A stretch of 64,000 nt of DNA. It comes from Mesocentrotus franciscanus. Taxonomy: Eukaryota; Echinodermata; Echinoidea; Camarodonta; Strongylocentrotidae. This document shows positions 10,040 to 23,200 of this stretch, piece by piece; position 1 is the stretch's first letter; every line of letters begins with the position of its first letter. The position numbers were made by a program, and so were the translations under genes. The notes below the pieces were generated by a model. It saw only the letters and a list, made by a program, of their open reading frames with translations, had not been told where the DNA came from and made no database searches. The stretch covers positions 12,982,600 to 13,046,599 of the forward strand of contig CP137670.1 in the NCBI GenBank assembly GCA_037976565.1, in the 5' to 3' direction.

Positions 10040-12432
10040 AGGTGATGATGAATAGTACACACAATAAGACACTATTATATAACAGCATTAAACCTTTCAC
10101 GAGTCACACACAATTAATCATGCATAATTCCAAGGCATTTTAATGTGATTTCAAGTTTTAAAAGACATCGTAATCGAGAGAGCTGCATGTCATGGTGAAA
10201 CACTGACAGTATGTATGCACGGTCATATGTTATATCATGGAGCTCCAAATATGTTGTCTCCTCCCACGTTCAATCTCTATGTGAGGGACTACATGCATTT
10301 GAAGCCCATAAAATGACTGATCAATTGGAAGCAACTTCCTGTCGCATAACTGTCTCTCTCAACAAGCTATGTTTAAATTTATATACTACCCTCAGCCATC
10401 CCAACTCGTGTAATGTTGACTTAGACAATTATATACAGCAGGTTTAATGATCCAGTAAACAAGCTTGAATTTTTATAAACAGCATTGCCATTTTGAGACC
10501 TTGAATCTAGATCTTTGCACAATTTAAATTACAATTTACATGTACTCTAATAATTTGCGGACATTAAAATGTCTGTACATCACGCGTTAAAAACATTTCC
10601 AGAATTCTCATATTCCTAGCCTCTCTTCATTGAAGCATATACTTTTCATATAAACCATTTTTATGCACCGTAAACATCAACACTGCCAATTTGATAAGTA
10701 AATTTTTTGTTTAACCACTTTCAACAATAAACAACAATTTTTTATAGGTTGAACTTATCATTGTTTTAACTTCTTTTCAAATCTGATTCATCTGAATATA
10801 CAGTACGACAAATTGTCAGCATTTAATCATAGTACTAAATTTCAAACATTTAAAAAAAAATTGTTATAAACTAGTTTATACAACACTAATAAAAAGATAA
10901 GGTAATAAAAATGAGAAACAAATGTAGTACTTTTACAAGATTCATTTAAGTTTCAATTCGTAGAAAAATATCTATAATTATAATCTTGCATTATCATATT
11001 AAAACAGTTACGTTTGTAATCAAGACATGCATTAAACAATCACACTTAACTTGATTAGCAGTTTCACACGTATATATTTCAAGAATTTCTTTATACAATT
11101 ACAAAGTCAGTATAGATTATCCTGTTCTATTCCTTCCTATGTGCTCTATGCTTTCATATACATGAAGATTAATATTCTGTATGAAAATACTATTGCTTTT
11201 TTACTACTGTACTAGTTTAACTATTGTAAGAATGGTGAACATAATTAGACATCGAGCTACACGTACATTTTATACCGTACAAGAAGTACTGAAATTGGTA
11301 CAAAATATTTCTCCTGTTACCCTAAAAAGGGCTGGGGGGCAGAATCCACCTCCCCCCACATGCTCGTCGTGACATGTTCAAGGGTGATTTTGTTTTGCAA
11401 ATCTTTCATGAATCTGTGACCTAGAGTCTTACGTACCTTTTGAATTTACGCAATATCTAAATAAGGGTATACTTCATGTGGTTGAAGTTTCTTGTGAACT
11501 TTGCACAATTTTTGCGAGTGGTTCAAGGCCCCAATTTCATGCCGCCAAATGAACTGATTAAAACACTTTTGGAGTTTGTGAAAGCTTGTTTCGTAAAAAA
11601 TGACTGTTGTTTATAATTCGTGAAAGTTCTGGTTCTACAGAGAGGGAGAGTACTTCAGGTAATGAGGTATGGAGTGTACATGTAGATACACAGAGATATA
11701 CTTCAACCATATACACTATACAGTACGTGGAGGACATAAAGAACCATAGCCTCTTGAGAGAGATAGTTTTGTCATGCATATCATGCGTACGCAAGCATGG
11801 TTATAGGTTAACTCACAAAGCTCCAGATAGTTCCCTTTCACAACTAATATCAACAGGACGCACCATGAAATAACTGACCAATCAGAAGCAACTTCCAGTG
11901 ACATAACTATCTCTTTCAACTAGCTATGGAAAAAAAATGGAACAGCGCCCTCTATTAGCTGAAACTAACTTCTCATTACATCTACGTAAACATGTGTGTG
12001 GCTACAGCAAGTATAAACATTACGTTATCATATCAACACAGAGATTTGTGAATAAATGATGCGGAAAGACTAAGCAAACTATAATTTCAAACAAAACTTG
12101 AGGTGAAATCGAAAGGAATGATATTTTGACACAGAATCTTGCTTATTTCATCGCTTCTTATCCAAGGTACATATACGTTTTTACATAATAGAAATTGGAA
12201 GTCGTAGAAAGTTATAAGACTACTTCAAAAAGTTCAAGTGCCGAGTCACGAAATTCAAGTATATTGAGATAAAGGCTAAAAGCTGCAAAATGCAAATTGC
12301 AATATGAAAACAAGTTTTGAAAATGTCTGCTAGCGGACAATAACCCACTCATGGAATATCATACGACTATCTAATCACAAGCTACCTGGTAGTATGCAAA
12401 ACAATGTAACTTTGTATACAATAAGCTTGCGG
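10040..12432. other. Intergenic stretch, no gene recognised; contains a diverged repeat pair
   Basis: AT-rich with no supported exon. Segments at about 10305-10375 and 11865-11930 are related: both have a tgaccaatcagaagcaact-like core followed by caactagctatg-like sequence, so they belong to one dispersed family. Confidence 0.5.
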
Positions 12433-12438
12433 TTGCAC

Positions 12439-14212
12439 CTAGGCCTGAGTCGAAACGGTTCCCCGCCCGGTCCCCGACCGTCACGCCGAAACCCGGGTTT
12501 GAATATTCGAGTTTCGGGTTTTTCAAAATTAAATTTCACACTGATATTCTGAAATAACGAACTAAAAATATGCAATTCACAAACTTATATTTCAATTTAA
12601 TTAAATAAATATGCTTTAGAAATAAATAGATACCGTTTCAGTTGACGGTAGGCCTTTTTATCGTTCTAAAATTGAGGCTGCAAGGAAGGAATCACCACAC
12701 TCCGCGGTACCGAGTGCGTTCAGAAACTGAAGTCAAAATATGATGCACTGTATGAAGACTGAGCAAGTTACGAAAGTAAAAACACAAGACCAAAATGTTG
12801 ATCAGAATATTAAAATTAAATCGTAATACTAAATCCTAATACTAATAGGCATTGATTTAATTGTCAAAATATATCCGCAACATAATGGTTTACCCTTGAT
12901 ATTATGATGAAGGAAAATAAATTAAAGCTCTTGAAATAACATCGAAGTGCCTTTCGTTCGTTCTAAAAATGCGTGTAATTAACGGCAAGCTGAAGTTAGG
13001 AGTCAAGTTTTTCAAGCCCGTACCGTCATGAATGCAGACGGAAGTACGAACTGATCTGAACAATAAGCACTAAACCAATTAAAAAACATCACATAACTCA
13101 TTTTAAGAGACTAACGCTCAACAAATTACCGTAAAATAATAATTTCCTTTGACAAATAATACTATAGATATTCATGATATCTCACAGAAATAACGATATT
13201 TCATGAGCTACGAGTTCAGCTAAATGAGACGTAATTGTCATGCAGCGCAGTAGACTGTAGAGGGCAGCATGCAGCAGAGAGGAAAAAATCGCGGGCCTTA
13301 TAGATCACGTGATATTTTCCTCTCTGCTGCATGCTGCTACAGTCTACTGCGCTGCATGACAATTCCGTCTCATCAAAATGATGGCTAGCTGAACTCGATA
13401 TCGAGTACGTAGCTCATGAAATATCATTATTTATGTAAGATATTATGAATATCTATAGTATTGTAACTATTGTTTGTCAAAGCAAATTATTATTTAACGG
13501 TAATTTGTCGTGCTGTAGTCCCTTAAAGTGAGTTAAGTGATGTTTTTTAATTGGTTTAATGCTTATTGTTCAGATCAGTTCGTACTTCCGTCTGCATTCA
13601 TGACGGTACGCTTGAAAACTTGACTCTAACTTCAGCTTGCCGTTATACACGCATTTTTAGAACGAACGAAAGGCACTTCGATGTTATTTCAAGAGCTTTA
13701 ATTTATTTTCCTTCATCATAATATCAAGGGTAAACCATTATTTTGTGGATATTTTGAAAATTAAATTAATGCCTACCGGTATTACGATTTAATTTTAATA
13801 TTCTGATCTGCATTTTGGTCTTGTGTGTGGTTACTATCGTAACTTGCTCAGTCTTCAGTGGGTCATATTTTGACTTCCGTTTGTGAACGCGCTCGGTACC
13901 GAGAAGCATGATTCCTTCCATAATTTTGCAGCCTCAATTTTAGAGCGATAAAAAGACCTACCGTCAACTGAAACGATATCCATTTATTTTTAAAAGCATA
14001 TTTATTTAATTAAATTGATTATTTAATTGTTTTGAAAGCAGTAACTGTCTTTTCCCGTAGCATTATTTAGAACGGCAACTTGATCTTAACTCCCGCCGCT
14101 GCATGCACGCGATTTTTAGTATTGTGAAAATTCCTGTTCGGGTACCCGGTCCCCGCCCGAAATTTTCAAGTCAAACCCGGGTTCGGCAAAACCCGTGATG
14201 ACTCAGGCCTAG
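12439..14212. mobile_element. 1.77-kb foldback transposon with long inverted arms and 6-bp target duplication
   Basis: The ends are exact inverse complements, ctaggcctgagtc and gactcaggcctag, flanked on both sides by TTGCAC (12433-12438 and 14213-14218), a 6-bp target-site duplication. The arms run about 12439-13286 and 13315-14212 around a loop of about 28 bp. They are diverged outside but very similar near the centre. No open frame of note, so it is non-autonomous. The superfamily is unknown; foldback elements are known in sea urchins (TU family), but a 6-bp duplication is unusual. Confidence 0.9.
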
Positions 14213-14218
14213 TTGCAC

Positions 14219-15134
14219 CATGTGAGAGAGAGGGAAGATTGGAGAGTCCTGCAACCGCAAGCCTACTGTATATCTACATCACCATACAAGCCGATACTTC
14301 TTTTTCTTTCACATCTAAATCTGTTATACGCTTTCAAGATCAAGTTTTAGCTGACAATCTGTTTAAAATACTGTATACATGTTGTGTAAACATGTTATCG
14401 TGAAATGGCATGCACACATATACTTAAAATATATACAGCGTATGAAATAGATCATACTATTCTCAATACATAACTAAAATTGTAAAAGTTCTAGAGGACA
14501 TCTGGAGTTATCGCATGTGGATTTAATTTCTATATCGTACATGCACATCAAGAAAAGTGCCATTTTGAGCGTATTGTGATCCTCTGATTAATGATTACTT
14601 ATCAATAAACAGACCGTTTAATGATGCATTAAATCTTTTATAATGGCCTTGCAAGGAGAGATTAAAACTTGCCAATGTAGACAGGCAACCTCAATTAAAA
14701 AAGGTGGCCAGATTAACGGTTGCGGATTACAATTAGAATTAATGCACATTTCTTCTTGAAATATATATCCTATAGAACAAAATTATTCCATTTAGCTGTT
14801 CATACAGCCACTATTCTTGGTCAATATTTGTTGTTATGCATTAGTTGTTGCTTGGTCAGTCAAGCCTTGGATAAGCTTTCAAAGATGTCATGAACAAGAT
14901 CTGACCAATGTCCGAGTCATTTCAACAATGATCAGTTCAGTAGCTATAGGTATCTATTACATATCTTTGGATAAAATATACCATAAAATATCTATCAACT
15001 ATACATATGTTTATAATCACTCTAGAGTACATCATGTATTAATAAGTACTGAGAAATATTGATATAGTATGTACTGGTTTGTAATCATACATGTCGTGTG
15101 CCCATACCATTATACACTGGTTTGCTGACAATAG
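14219..15134. other. No gene recognised
   Basis: AT-rich sequence, including a short inverted match to the left flank of the foldback element (gcggttgc before it, gcaaccgc after it). No exon or repeat family is assigned. Confidence 0.4.
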
Positions 15135-15175
15135 TTGGCGCTCTTCTCAAAGCTGATCCATTATATCCATGCTGG

Positions 15176-15300
15176 TCAAGCAGTGATCAGATGTGATCAG
15201 GTGACTAGCAGTGACCGTGTGACCAGCGATGATCATGTGATCGGTGGTAGTAATCAGGTGACTTGGGATGATCATGTGACAAGCTCTGATCACCTGACTA
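15176..15300. repeat. Short degenerate array of TGATCA(T/G)GTGAC motifs
   Basis: About six imperfect units of roughly 18 bases, each with tgatca or tgacc followed by gtgac or gtgat. It is open in one + frame, but the translation is repetitive and has no recognised domain. Confidence 0.6.
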
Positions 15301-15554
15301 ATCGGGAGACGCAGGCAGAGTCGGTGGTGAGCACATACTGAAGAATTGGAAGCATGAAGAAATACATGTATATACTGTCAAGAAAAGGAGAAAAATCAGA
15401 AAAAAGGGGGAAATAAGTTTATTAAAATAATGCATAAATGAAAAGCAATGAGAAAGAAATTAATTCAATTTCATTTAATTTAAAAAAGGGTCATAGGATA
15501 TCTGTTTGAACCCTCCTCAAATGATGGCAGAGAACCTGTCACATCTTGCCCTGT

Positions 15555-15728
15555 TACAGTCGAACATGTCTTTAATAGTGGCCACCTATTTATAGTGACT
15601 GGTCACCCATCGTGCCTCCCTCTAGAAGGAAATGTGTGTTGAAGAACCTGTCTAGAAAGGCCACCTGTATACAGTGGTCACTTTTTTGTGTATCCCTTGG
15701 GTGGCCTTAATAAACAGGTTTGACTGTA
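15555..15728. mobile_element. CAGTCAAACCTG-family MITE, diverged
   Basis: Begins tacagtcgaacatgtc and ends aaacaggtttgactgta, with gtggccacc and cccttgggtggcc inside. A diverged full-length copy, 208 bp before the next one. Confidence 0.75.
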
Positions 15729-15935
15729 TTTTTTCTGTACAGCCACGAGGTTAACAATGTACACCCATAATGGAGATGCGCACTTCACCAAGATAGATAA
15801 ACTGTCCTACCATAATCAATACAATTTGAACAGGATAATTCGGGAAGGTATCCCTTTGAGAATCCACACATGGGATACAATAAATAAAACAGATATTGAC
15901 CACTTATTTTTCAGGTCCCAGTCAAAGACGCATAG

Positions 15936-16128
15936 TACAGTCAAACCTGTCTATAGCGACCGCCCAAGGGAAACACAAAAAGTGGTCTTTGTAGACAGGT
16001 GGTCTTTGTAGACAGGTTCCTTAGTACATGTTTCAATGAGAAACCATTTTCAAGGGAAACAAAAAATGTGGTCTTTGTAGACAGGTGGTCTTTGTAGACA
16101 GGTGGTCACTAAAGCAGGTTTGACTGTA
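15936..16128. mobile_element. CAGTCAAACCTG-family MITE, well preserved
   Basis: 193 bp from tacagtcaaacctgtctata to gcaggtttgactgta. The termini are inverted repeats of about 15 bp. The body has gcgaccgcccaagggaaaca and repeated gtggtctttgtagacaggt. This is a good type copy for the family. Confidence 0.9.
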
Positions 16129-16498
16129 GTAGGCTCTCATGGGGAATATGACACCAATCGGGTGTTTATCCAATAACAGTTTTATGACAAATATGCCTTA
16201 TGTAATGCTCTGCATTTTCCACCAATTACACCACATGGAAAAATCATTATCTTACATTTCCCTCACCCAAAGACTCTTGGAGAGACTAAGGGGTATTTCT
16301 TGATGGGACTACGGGTTCGCTGTGTGTGAGACTTGTACACCCATTAATGGTATTTCCACCCAGTCTGGTGTCAGCAAATTATGACCTACTGCACATGGAA
16401 ACTGATGACTCTCTCCCTTTAAGACTATATAGCTCATTGGTGATCTTGAGACTGCACTCTGCAGTAGCTTCACGATCGCTTGAGCAATAGTTTTAACT

Positions 16499-16800
16499 AT
16501 GCCCCTCAAAGCATCTAGAATTCTTTTGCTTTTATTTCATGGTGTTCATGGCTCTGCTCCACAGTACAATATTACTTTGACATTCCTTCCAGATCTTTAC
16601 GCTGTCAAACCTCTGGATTTCTTGTTCTTCCTGAGCTCAATACTTAAAGTGGAGGGAAAGAACCTTTGCTCATGCAGGGCCTTCGCTGTGGAATGCTCCC
16701 CCTCCCCCCTTCACCCAAGAGATTCATAATAGCAGATCAGTTGAAGTGTTTTAAAATAAAGACGTATCTGTTTAATTCATCATATAATTAATTGCTCTGT
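16499..16800 (+). mobile_element. LINE 3' end fragment, degraded reverse-transcriptase C-terminus
   Basis: The translation contains LLLFHGVHGSAPQY, then RAFAV, and after a frame change IADQLKCFKIKTYLFNSSY. These are the usual landmarks of the C-terminal part of non-LTR (CR1/RTE-like) reverse transcriptases. Frames are broken, so it is dead. The 3' sequence to about 16945, with gcgccttgagcac, may be its untranslated end. It lies just beyond the NHERF stop codon. Confidence 0.75.
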
Positions 16801-16838
16801 CACTTTTGTAAGTTCTATCTGTATCCTCCCTTCCTTTG

Positions 16839-16844
16839 TTTATT
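16839..16844 (-). promoter_or_regulatory. Candidate NHERF poly(A) signal
   Basis: TTTATT on the + strand is AATAAA on the minus strand, about 170 bp beyond the NHERF stop codon at 17015-17017. It falls inside the LINE remnant. Other candidates are at 16531-16536 and 15418-15423, so the choice is uncertain. Confidence 0.3.
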
Positions 16845-17014
16845 ATGCAGATGCTTTTATGTGATCTCTTCTTTTGGTTTCACAAGTGCGCCTTGAGCAC
16901 TTGATTTCAAGTGGACTCTGCGCCTCACAAATCTCATATAATATTGTCATATCGCGAAACTATCAAATACCTACCTGTTACAACGCACAATTGAAACCAC
17001 TCCCCAGCACCTTC

Positions 17015-17210
17015 CTATAGCTGATTAAACGCTGCGTATTTATCCTCCCAATTCTTAGAGGAGGCCTGCTTCTTCTTCTTCCTCGGCGGCCAATATCCGG
17101 GCCTGGTCCATAGAAGCCAGGTTCAAGCCCGACTTGTTGCTGTCGACGTTTAGACTAGCTTGCCTCGACGTAGGCGGGGCAGTGGGTCTCGAGGGAGGTA
17201 CTGATTCAGT
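17015..17210 (-). CDS. NHERF1: NHERF exon 4: C-terminal ezrin-binding tail, split by an apparent +1 frameshift
   Basis: Acceptor ttcaatatag ends at 17211. In frame with exon 3 it reads [20 protein letters not shown], then [20 protein letters not shown], then runs into acidic residues and a stop at 17055-17057. Skipping one base near 17081-17086 gives [20 protein letters not shown] and Leu-stop at 17015. Its W..K...F..L spacing up to the terminus matches the WSKKNELFSNL end of vertebrate NHERF1 exactly. The conserved tail is therefore present in the other frame. Confidence 0.88.
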
Positions 17211-20200
17211 CTATATTGAAAGAAAAATGGAATAAAATAAATAAGAATTAGGCTGCTGTCCATTTTTAGACTAGATGGTGGTGCTACATTCATATGTAGC
17301 AGGATATATCTGTGAACAAAAGTATAACTGTAGAGATATTATGGTCTGCAGAGATCTACGGTAGACGAATATTAACACATGTATTAAATCTACAAAGAAC
17401 TGAAGTCTTTAAAATTGAGATAAACACTATATTTTAAAATTATGCCAAATTAATTCCCATCTCCTCAAGTTGTTTTTTATAATTCTTGTTCTTTTCTTCT
17501 TTTAATGACATTCTTTGTTATGCCTCCTCATTATGTTTTCGGGTTGTCCGTTCGTCCTTACGTCCCGTTCTCGCGATCAAACTCAAGACATGTATGTATC
17601 TTGCTGAGCCAATGAACTGATTCGATTTTGGAGTCACAAGGTCAAAGGTCAAAGGTCAGAGGTCACAGGGCCCATTATGTATATGAAAATAGCTTGTGAT
17701 CGCATTATCATTAGAACCGATAGACAGATTACCATCAAACTCAAGACATGTATGTATCTTGCAGAGCCAATGAACTGATTAGTTTTTAGGGTCATGAGGT
17801 CAAAGATCAAAGGGTCATACATGTATATGAAAAATAGCTTGTAATCATGATATTCTGAGAACCTGTTAATGGATTACAATCAAACTTGAATTCTTAAAAT
17901 TGCTTCTGTTTTGGTTTGTAAAATCGCTCTATGGCGGAGGCATCACTTTCGACTGCGTGTCGACTGCGTGCAGTCGAAGATCCATCTAGTTTCTTATTAT
18001 TTTAAATTTTTTTATTACCGGTATGTCTTTTTTCAGGGAGGAGGGGAGCTTACAAACTTACCTGTACCTCTCATCCATTGTTGCAGGCTCTCAAGGAAAG
18101 CATTTTATAATTCCAGAAAACCTTACCCCACAAATCATTGCCCCAAACCACCACCAATCTATGAACCACCTGATGACTTTATGGAGGGGATGGGGGTGTG
18201 GGGGTTCTCTTGTTCCATACCCCCTTCTACATTGTATATGTATACCCTCAACCAAACAAACTTTACTTACAAATACATCCCAACGGTAATATACACCGCA
18301 TCTTTGTCATGCATACACAAACATCGATGTACAATCCGAAAACCTGTTTCTCTTTACATTAAAGATACATGTATGAATTTCTTACTGACAGTCTGACACT
18401 ATAGGAGAGCCTTAGAACATAAAAATTAAACTAAATATCAAATAAATAAATGGATTTATCTCCTCGAAATCCAGGCTGGATTCATCCACTAGCCTAATTA
18501 CAGTACAAAAAAAGTTTTGTCTATCCAGGAGAGAGAAAAAAATCATTGCAGAATTTTTGAATAAAATATGGATTCTGGAGGTTTTGCATTTATCATGTAT
18601 AAACAAAAATCAGACTTTTAAACTCATCTTTTCACTTATTAACACAGGTAAAATAAAACAAGAAAAAGATAAAGAAGCCCATGGTTATTAATCAGAAAAA
18701 ATTATATGACCTTGTCTAATTTGCAGTTTACATTTAGTGTAAATGTATACTTGTAAGTTTGAATGACGTCGAAGTTAAAGATAAAGCTGAGTTCTGGTCA
18801 TGCAATTGCATTGTGAAAGAAATGGTGTGGAATCAATCAGAAAAAGTTGAAAATGTAGCATATAAATATTGGTGTGTACTGCAAGGTTCTGGAATCATCA
18901 AAATGATAAGAAAATTGGCCCTCTTGGTAAAAGTAACAAGCACCGTACACAGAAAGATGTATATGGTCTACACAAACATGTGGCATAAAATGAGGTCCTC
19001 ATTTTTAAGCTGTTACATGCCATATTTAGAATATGAAGGCAATTGAAGAGCCATGCTTTTCAGGGAACATTTTTTCTCTGATGTACTTCCGCACTAGCAT
19101 AATAACAATGAAAACGCTCACAAATTATTTTTCACCTCTCCCCAGAACTCAACCTACTCTTTAAAACCTGCTTTACCTAAATCCACTGATCTATAGAGCA
19201 TTAAATGTCAAGGTCGTTATTCTGAATCACTGAATGTAACTCTACAACAAAATGAAAAGTCATGAAATGAAAATGAAAACAAATGATTTCATGTTGGTAT
19301 TTGTTCATTTAGTTAAAGAACTTTGGCACTTGAAGGAATAGATTGAAACTTGGTGCTCCATAAATCATCAGACCATGTCTCCCAACTTAAACCTGGACTA
19401 AAGTTCATCCACTTTTCTCGATACTGGCCATGGTCTTTAAACAAATACTGTACAAGTCCTGTGAACATTTAAAGACAATGGAATATTTCTACCCATGCAA
19501 AATAAAAGATTTAAAGATGTCCCTCAGTAACGTTCGTGTGCACCTTAGCAGTTCAAGGCCATCTGGTTCATCACCACACGCAATGCCTGGAGTTACTGGT
19601 ATTGTGCATCTACAGTAAATACATGATCAGCTGACCCTGCAGAGCTCAGGTGCGCACGATCATTTACAGAACCTCCTTAAAAGGTCAAATGGATGTATGA
19701 AATGATAACTCATGTTTCTAATCAAATCAATGGAAAATTGAATACGCAAATATGATAATAAAATAATTCCAACAGCATCATACAGGCATTAAAATGAGAT
19801 TTTCCCATAAGGACAAGTCAAATTCTCTCTATCACAAAATATGGAGGAATATTGCATCTTTCACTACAGAAAACTTGCTTGTTTTCATAAACTATGGCTG
19901 CTTTATTATGCAGTGTACATGTAGTTCTCTATTTGAACCTTTTATTTCATATTACATGTACTTGTATTTCAAAGTATTCTTTATATATTATCTAAGATAA
20001 TAACAGCTGTATTAAAGACAGCACTTATAATGTGCCATTGACCTAGTAAACTCTTTGAGGTGAAGAGTGATATTAAGAGGAATATTGAGAGGAATGATTT
20101 ACATAAGTGAATAAGAAAGAGAGAGAGAAAAATAAAATACATTTTTTAATATTATCTCCTCACCATGAAAACCTCCAAAGAATACTTTTAAAACTTACAA

Positions 20201-23200
20201 TTTAAATATGTTCTCAGACTTCAAAATGCAATCTTTAGAATTAAGTTTTATTTGATATTCATCAATTTGATAAAGAAGAGATTTATAATACAAATTATTA
20301 ATGTAAGCCAGTACAGCTTTGATTTTAATTGAAGTTGTGATTTAAGCTACAACTAGCTGAAATTTTGAACCGGAAAACAACATGGGTAAAATATAGTGAG
20401 ACACCTAACAACGTTCTTCCTACTATTCATTAATCTAGAAACTGATGGCATCCGGACATTCTGAATTGTATCAAATAAAAGAAAATTAGATAAGGAGAAA
20501 AGGGAAAAGAAGATGACAAAAGTGGTCTGTTAGCTCAAGACAGCATAGAATAAAGATAAGGATATCAAGGCAGATTGAAAATGAGATACATATACAGTTA
20601 ACAGCTAAATTGTTCATACCTCTTGTAAATTGGATGTTTTTTTTTCTCCAATTTCCTATGTAACCCAAGAATGAGAGGTGGACTGGTTGAAGTAGGGCCT
20701 TCGTTGGATTCTTGTTTTACAAGCTCTATGCTTTGATATGCCACATTCTCAAGAAACAAACATCGGGACAAATCGACTTTTTACGTACTTAAAAATTACA
20801 AAACTTGGTAAGGGTATGAATAATTCAGTTGCTAATTGTACATGTAGAAACAAGAAGATAGCAGTTAAAGTGTGCTCATATTTTGAATATAGTATACAAA
20901 TATACAATACCTTTCGAGGGTCTAGCAAAAACTATGAGTTAATGAAGAGGCATAAATAGTAACTTTCTCGAGGGCAAATTTATATCAAATTTACTATACC
21001 CGAGGCTTGTAAATTTGATATAAATTTCCTTGAGGAAAGTTACATGTTATGCCTCTGAATTAACTCATAGTTTGCTAGAGCCAAGAAAGACATTGTATAT
21101 CTGTTTTATATCCCTCATGAGACACGAGCATCTCACTATTACAAAGAAACATGAACTGTGAGCATTCAGCAGCATAGGCATAAATTAAATAAAAAGAAAA
21201 GGTAAATGACTTAATACCAGATTAAAATTCCTTCTCCTTAATTAGTTCCCCCCCCCCCTAAAAATAGCAAAATTCAGTCAGCGTACGGGATTCAAAATGC
21301 CTCATAGCGGGCAACTCCCGCGGTGCACTCACGGCTCTCAGGCCGTGCAATTTACGCAGTGCATGCAGTAACTGCACTAGCACAACACTACTGCAGTACC
21401 GTACAGTGCCAGCTAAACATTGCATCCTTCAATGTTTCATTTGAGCCGTGCAATTTTCTTGTATTCCTTCTTTTAATGTGATGTGAATGTGAGTAAGGTA
21501 CATGTTATAACAAGTGTCCAAGGAATGATAGAGGTGAAAGGGATATAATAATAAAACAAATATACAATGACTAATTCTCATAAACTAATCGCACTTGTAC
21601 TCAAGATCAAGAACATCAATTTCGATATCGATCGCAGAAATATCGGTGATCGGTGGAAAAAGTGGAATCCGGAATTTACTATACAACGCCAAATAGTAAA
21701 TGTTCTCACTCTCTCAAATTTAATAGTAAAAATATCCCTATTTCGTACTCTGTACAATCGCAATGCAAAAAACTATACATGAGGGATATAATATTATTTA
21801 CTACATGGAACAACAAACATACAAAACACAATATTCCTTTTTTTGGTGATTGGTACACATTAAATGAAAATTACAGTCAAGATTTGCCACGTAAAGTAAA
21901 ATATAAGATACATGCCTATGACCATTGCCTACATGTACATGTATTAATAATAGCATCTTGGCAAAATGTTAATTCTTCAACTTCTCCAAGGGGAATATAT
22001 ATTATAAAATGGGTTCAAGAATGTAGCCAATGAGAAGCGTCAAAATGGATCACGTGTGCGTGCATTAATTTTAACCATACGCGCACGGGGAGCGCATTTT
22101 GGTGATATCAGCCGTGCAAAAAGTGCGCAACACAAAAGCATAATGCACGGCTGCGTGTAAATCAATGGATGTTTTACCATGCATTGAACAGTTTGTTTAC
22201 GAGGTCACTGCTCCCGCGATCGTTATTTCTTATGAAGGTTGCAGGTTTACAGTGTTTAATATCGCCTTGACAAGTAAGATTGTCGACCCATTTTATAAAA
22301 CAAATAATACACATGTTTTCGTTTGTGACGTTATGCGATGCAGCGCTATTCGGGTATTGACAATGGCACAAAATACACTCGGCTACGCCTCGGGAATTTT
22401 ATTGCACCGTAGTGAATACCCTCATGCGCTGCATCGACCATAACGCACTCACACCTGTGTATTATTTGTACACAAATGAGATGTCTGAAGCAAGCTATTA
22501 GCAGGCAGACAAACTTCTTTCTATATGATGTTACATCGCATTGACCTTAAAGTGACTCGTGACATTGCCTCAGATTCTGAAACAAAATTCTGGATTTAGC
22601 TCATGCTGCAATCATAATTATAAACCTTTAGGTCAGTCAGGAATCCCATGACTTTTACAAGCCGATGCCTGTCTGATTATTGAGATATTTATGATTGGAA
22701 ATCGAAATTTTATATTTCATTTTCCTTACGGTTTTTATAACACTACAGTCTATCGGGGAAAATGAGTATAGTAAAACTGGTCACTCAAAGATTTTTACTT
22801 TTTTGAGGCACTTCATGGTCATTTTGAGGCGCAATTTTTTTAGGGCTTCAATATGTATACATGTATATCACAGACGCTGATAACACGAAGGGCCATGCAT
22901 CTCAGATTTAACATTGTTAAACGATGCCTTTAATGGACGAGAATTGGTTGGTTTCCATTTGATGTAGGGTCGGTTTGGCAGTGTGGCTAAAGTTTTTGGG
23001 TGAACTGTTTGCCCTTTACAAGACCAGACACTATGTAAAGCAAAAACTGGTAAGTGGATTAATGAAGAAAAAAGGTAATAAAACCCTGATATACCTACCC
23101 TGGTAGGTTTATGAACAGGCTTGGGCTCTGGTTCTGGAGTTGGTTCTCTAACCGGTTCTGGTGTCGGCTCCCGTACCGGTTCCGGCGTCGGCTCCCGCAC

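Noticed and set aside
17911..18396. 161-codon + strand frame
   Set aside because: Starts inside a dispersed repeat, has no recognisable domain and lies within a NHERF intron.
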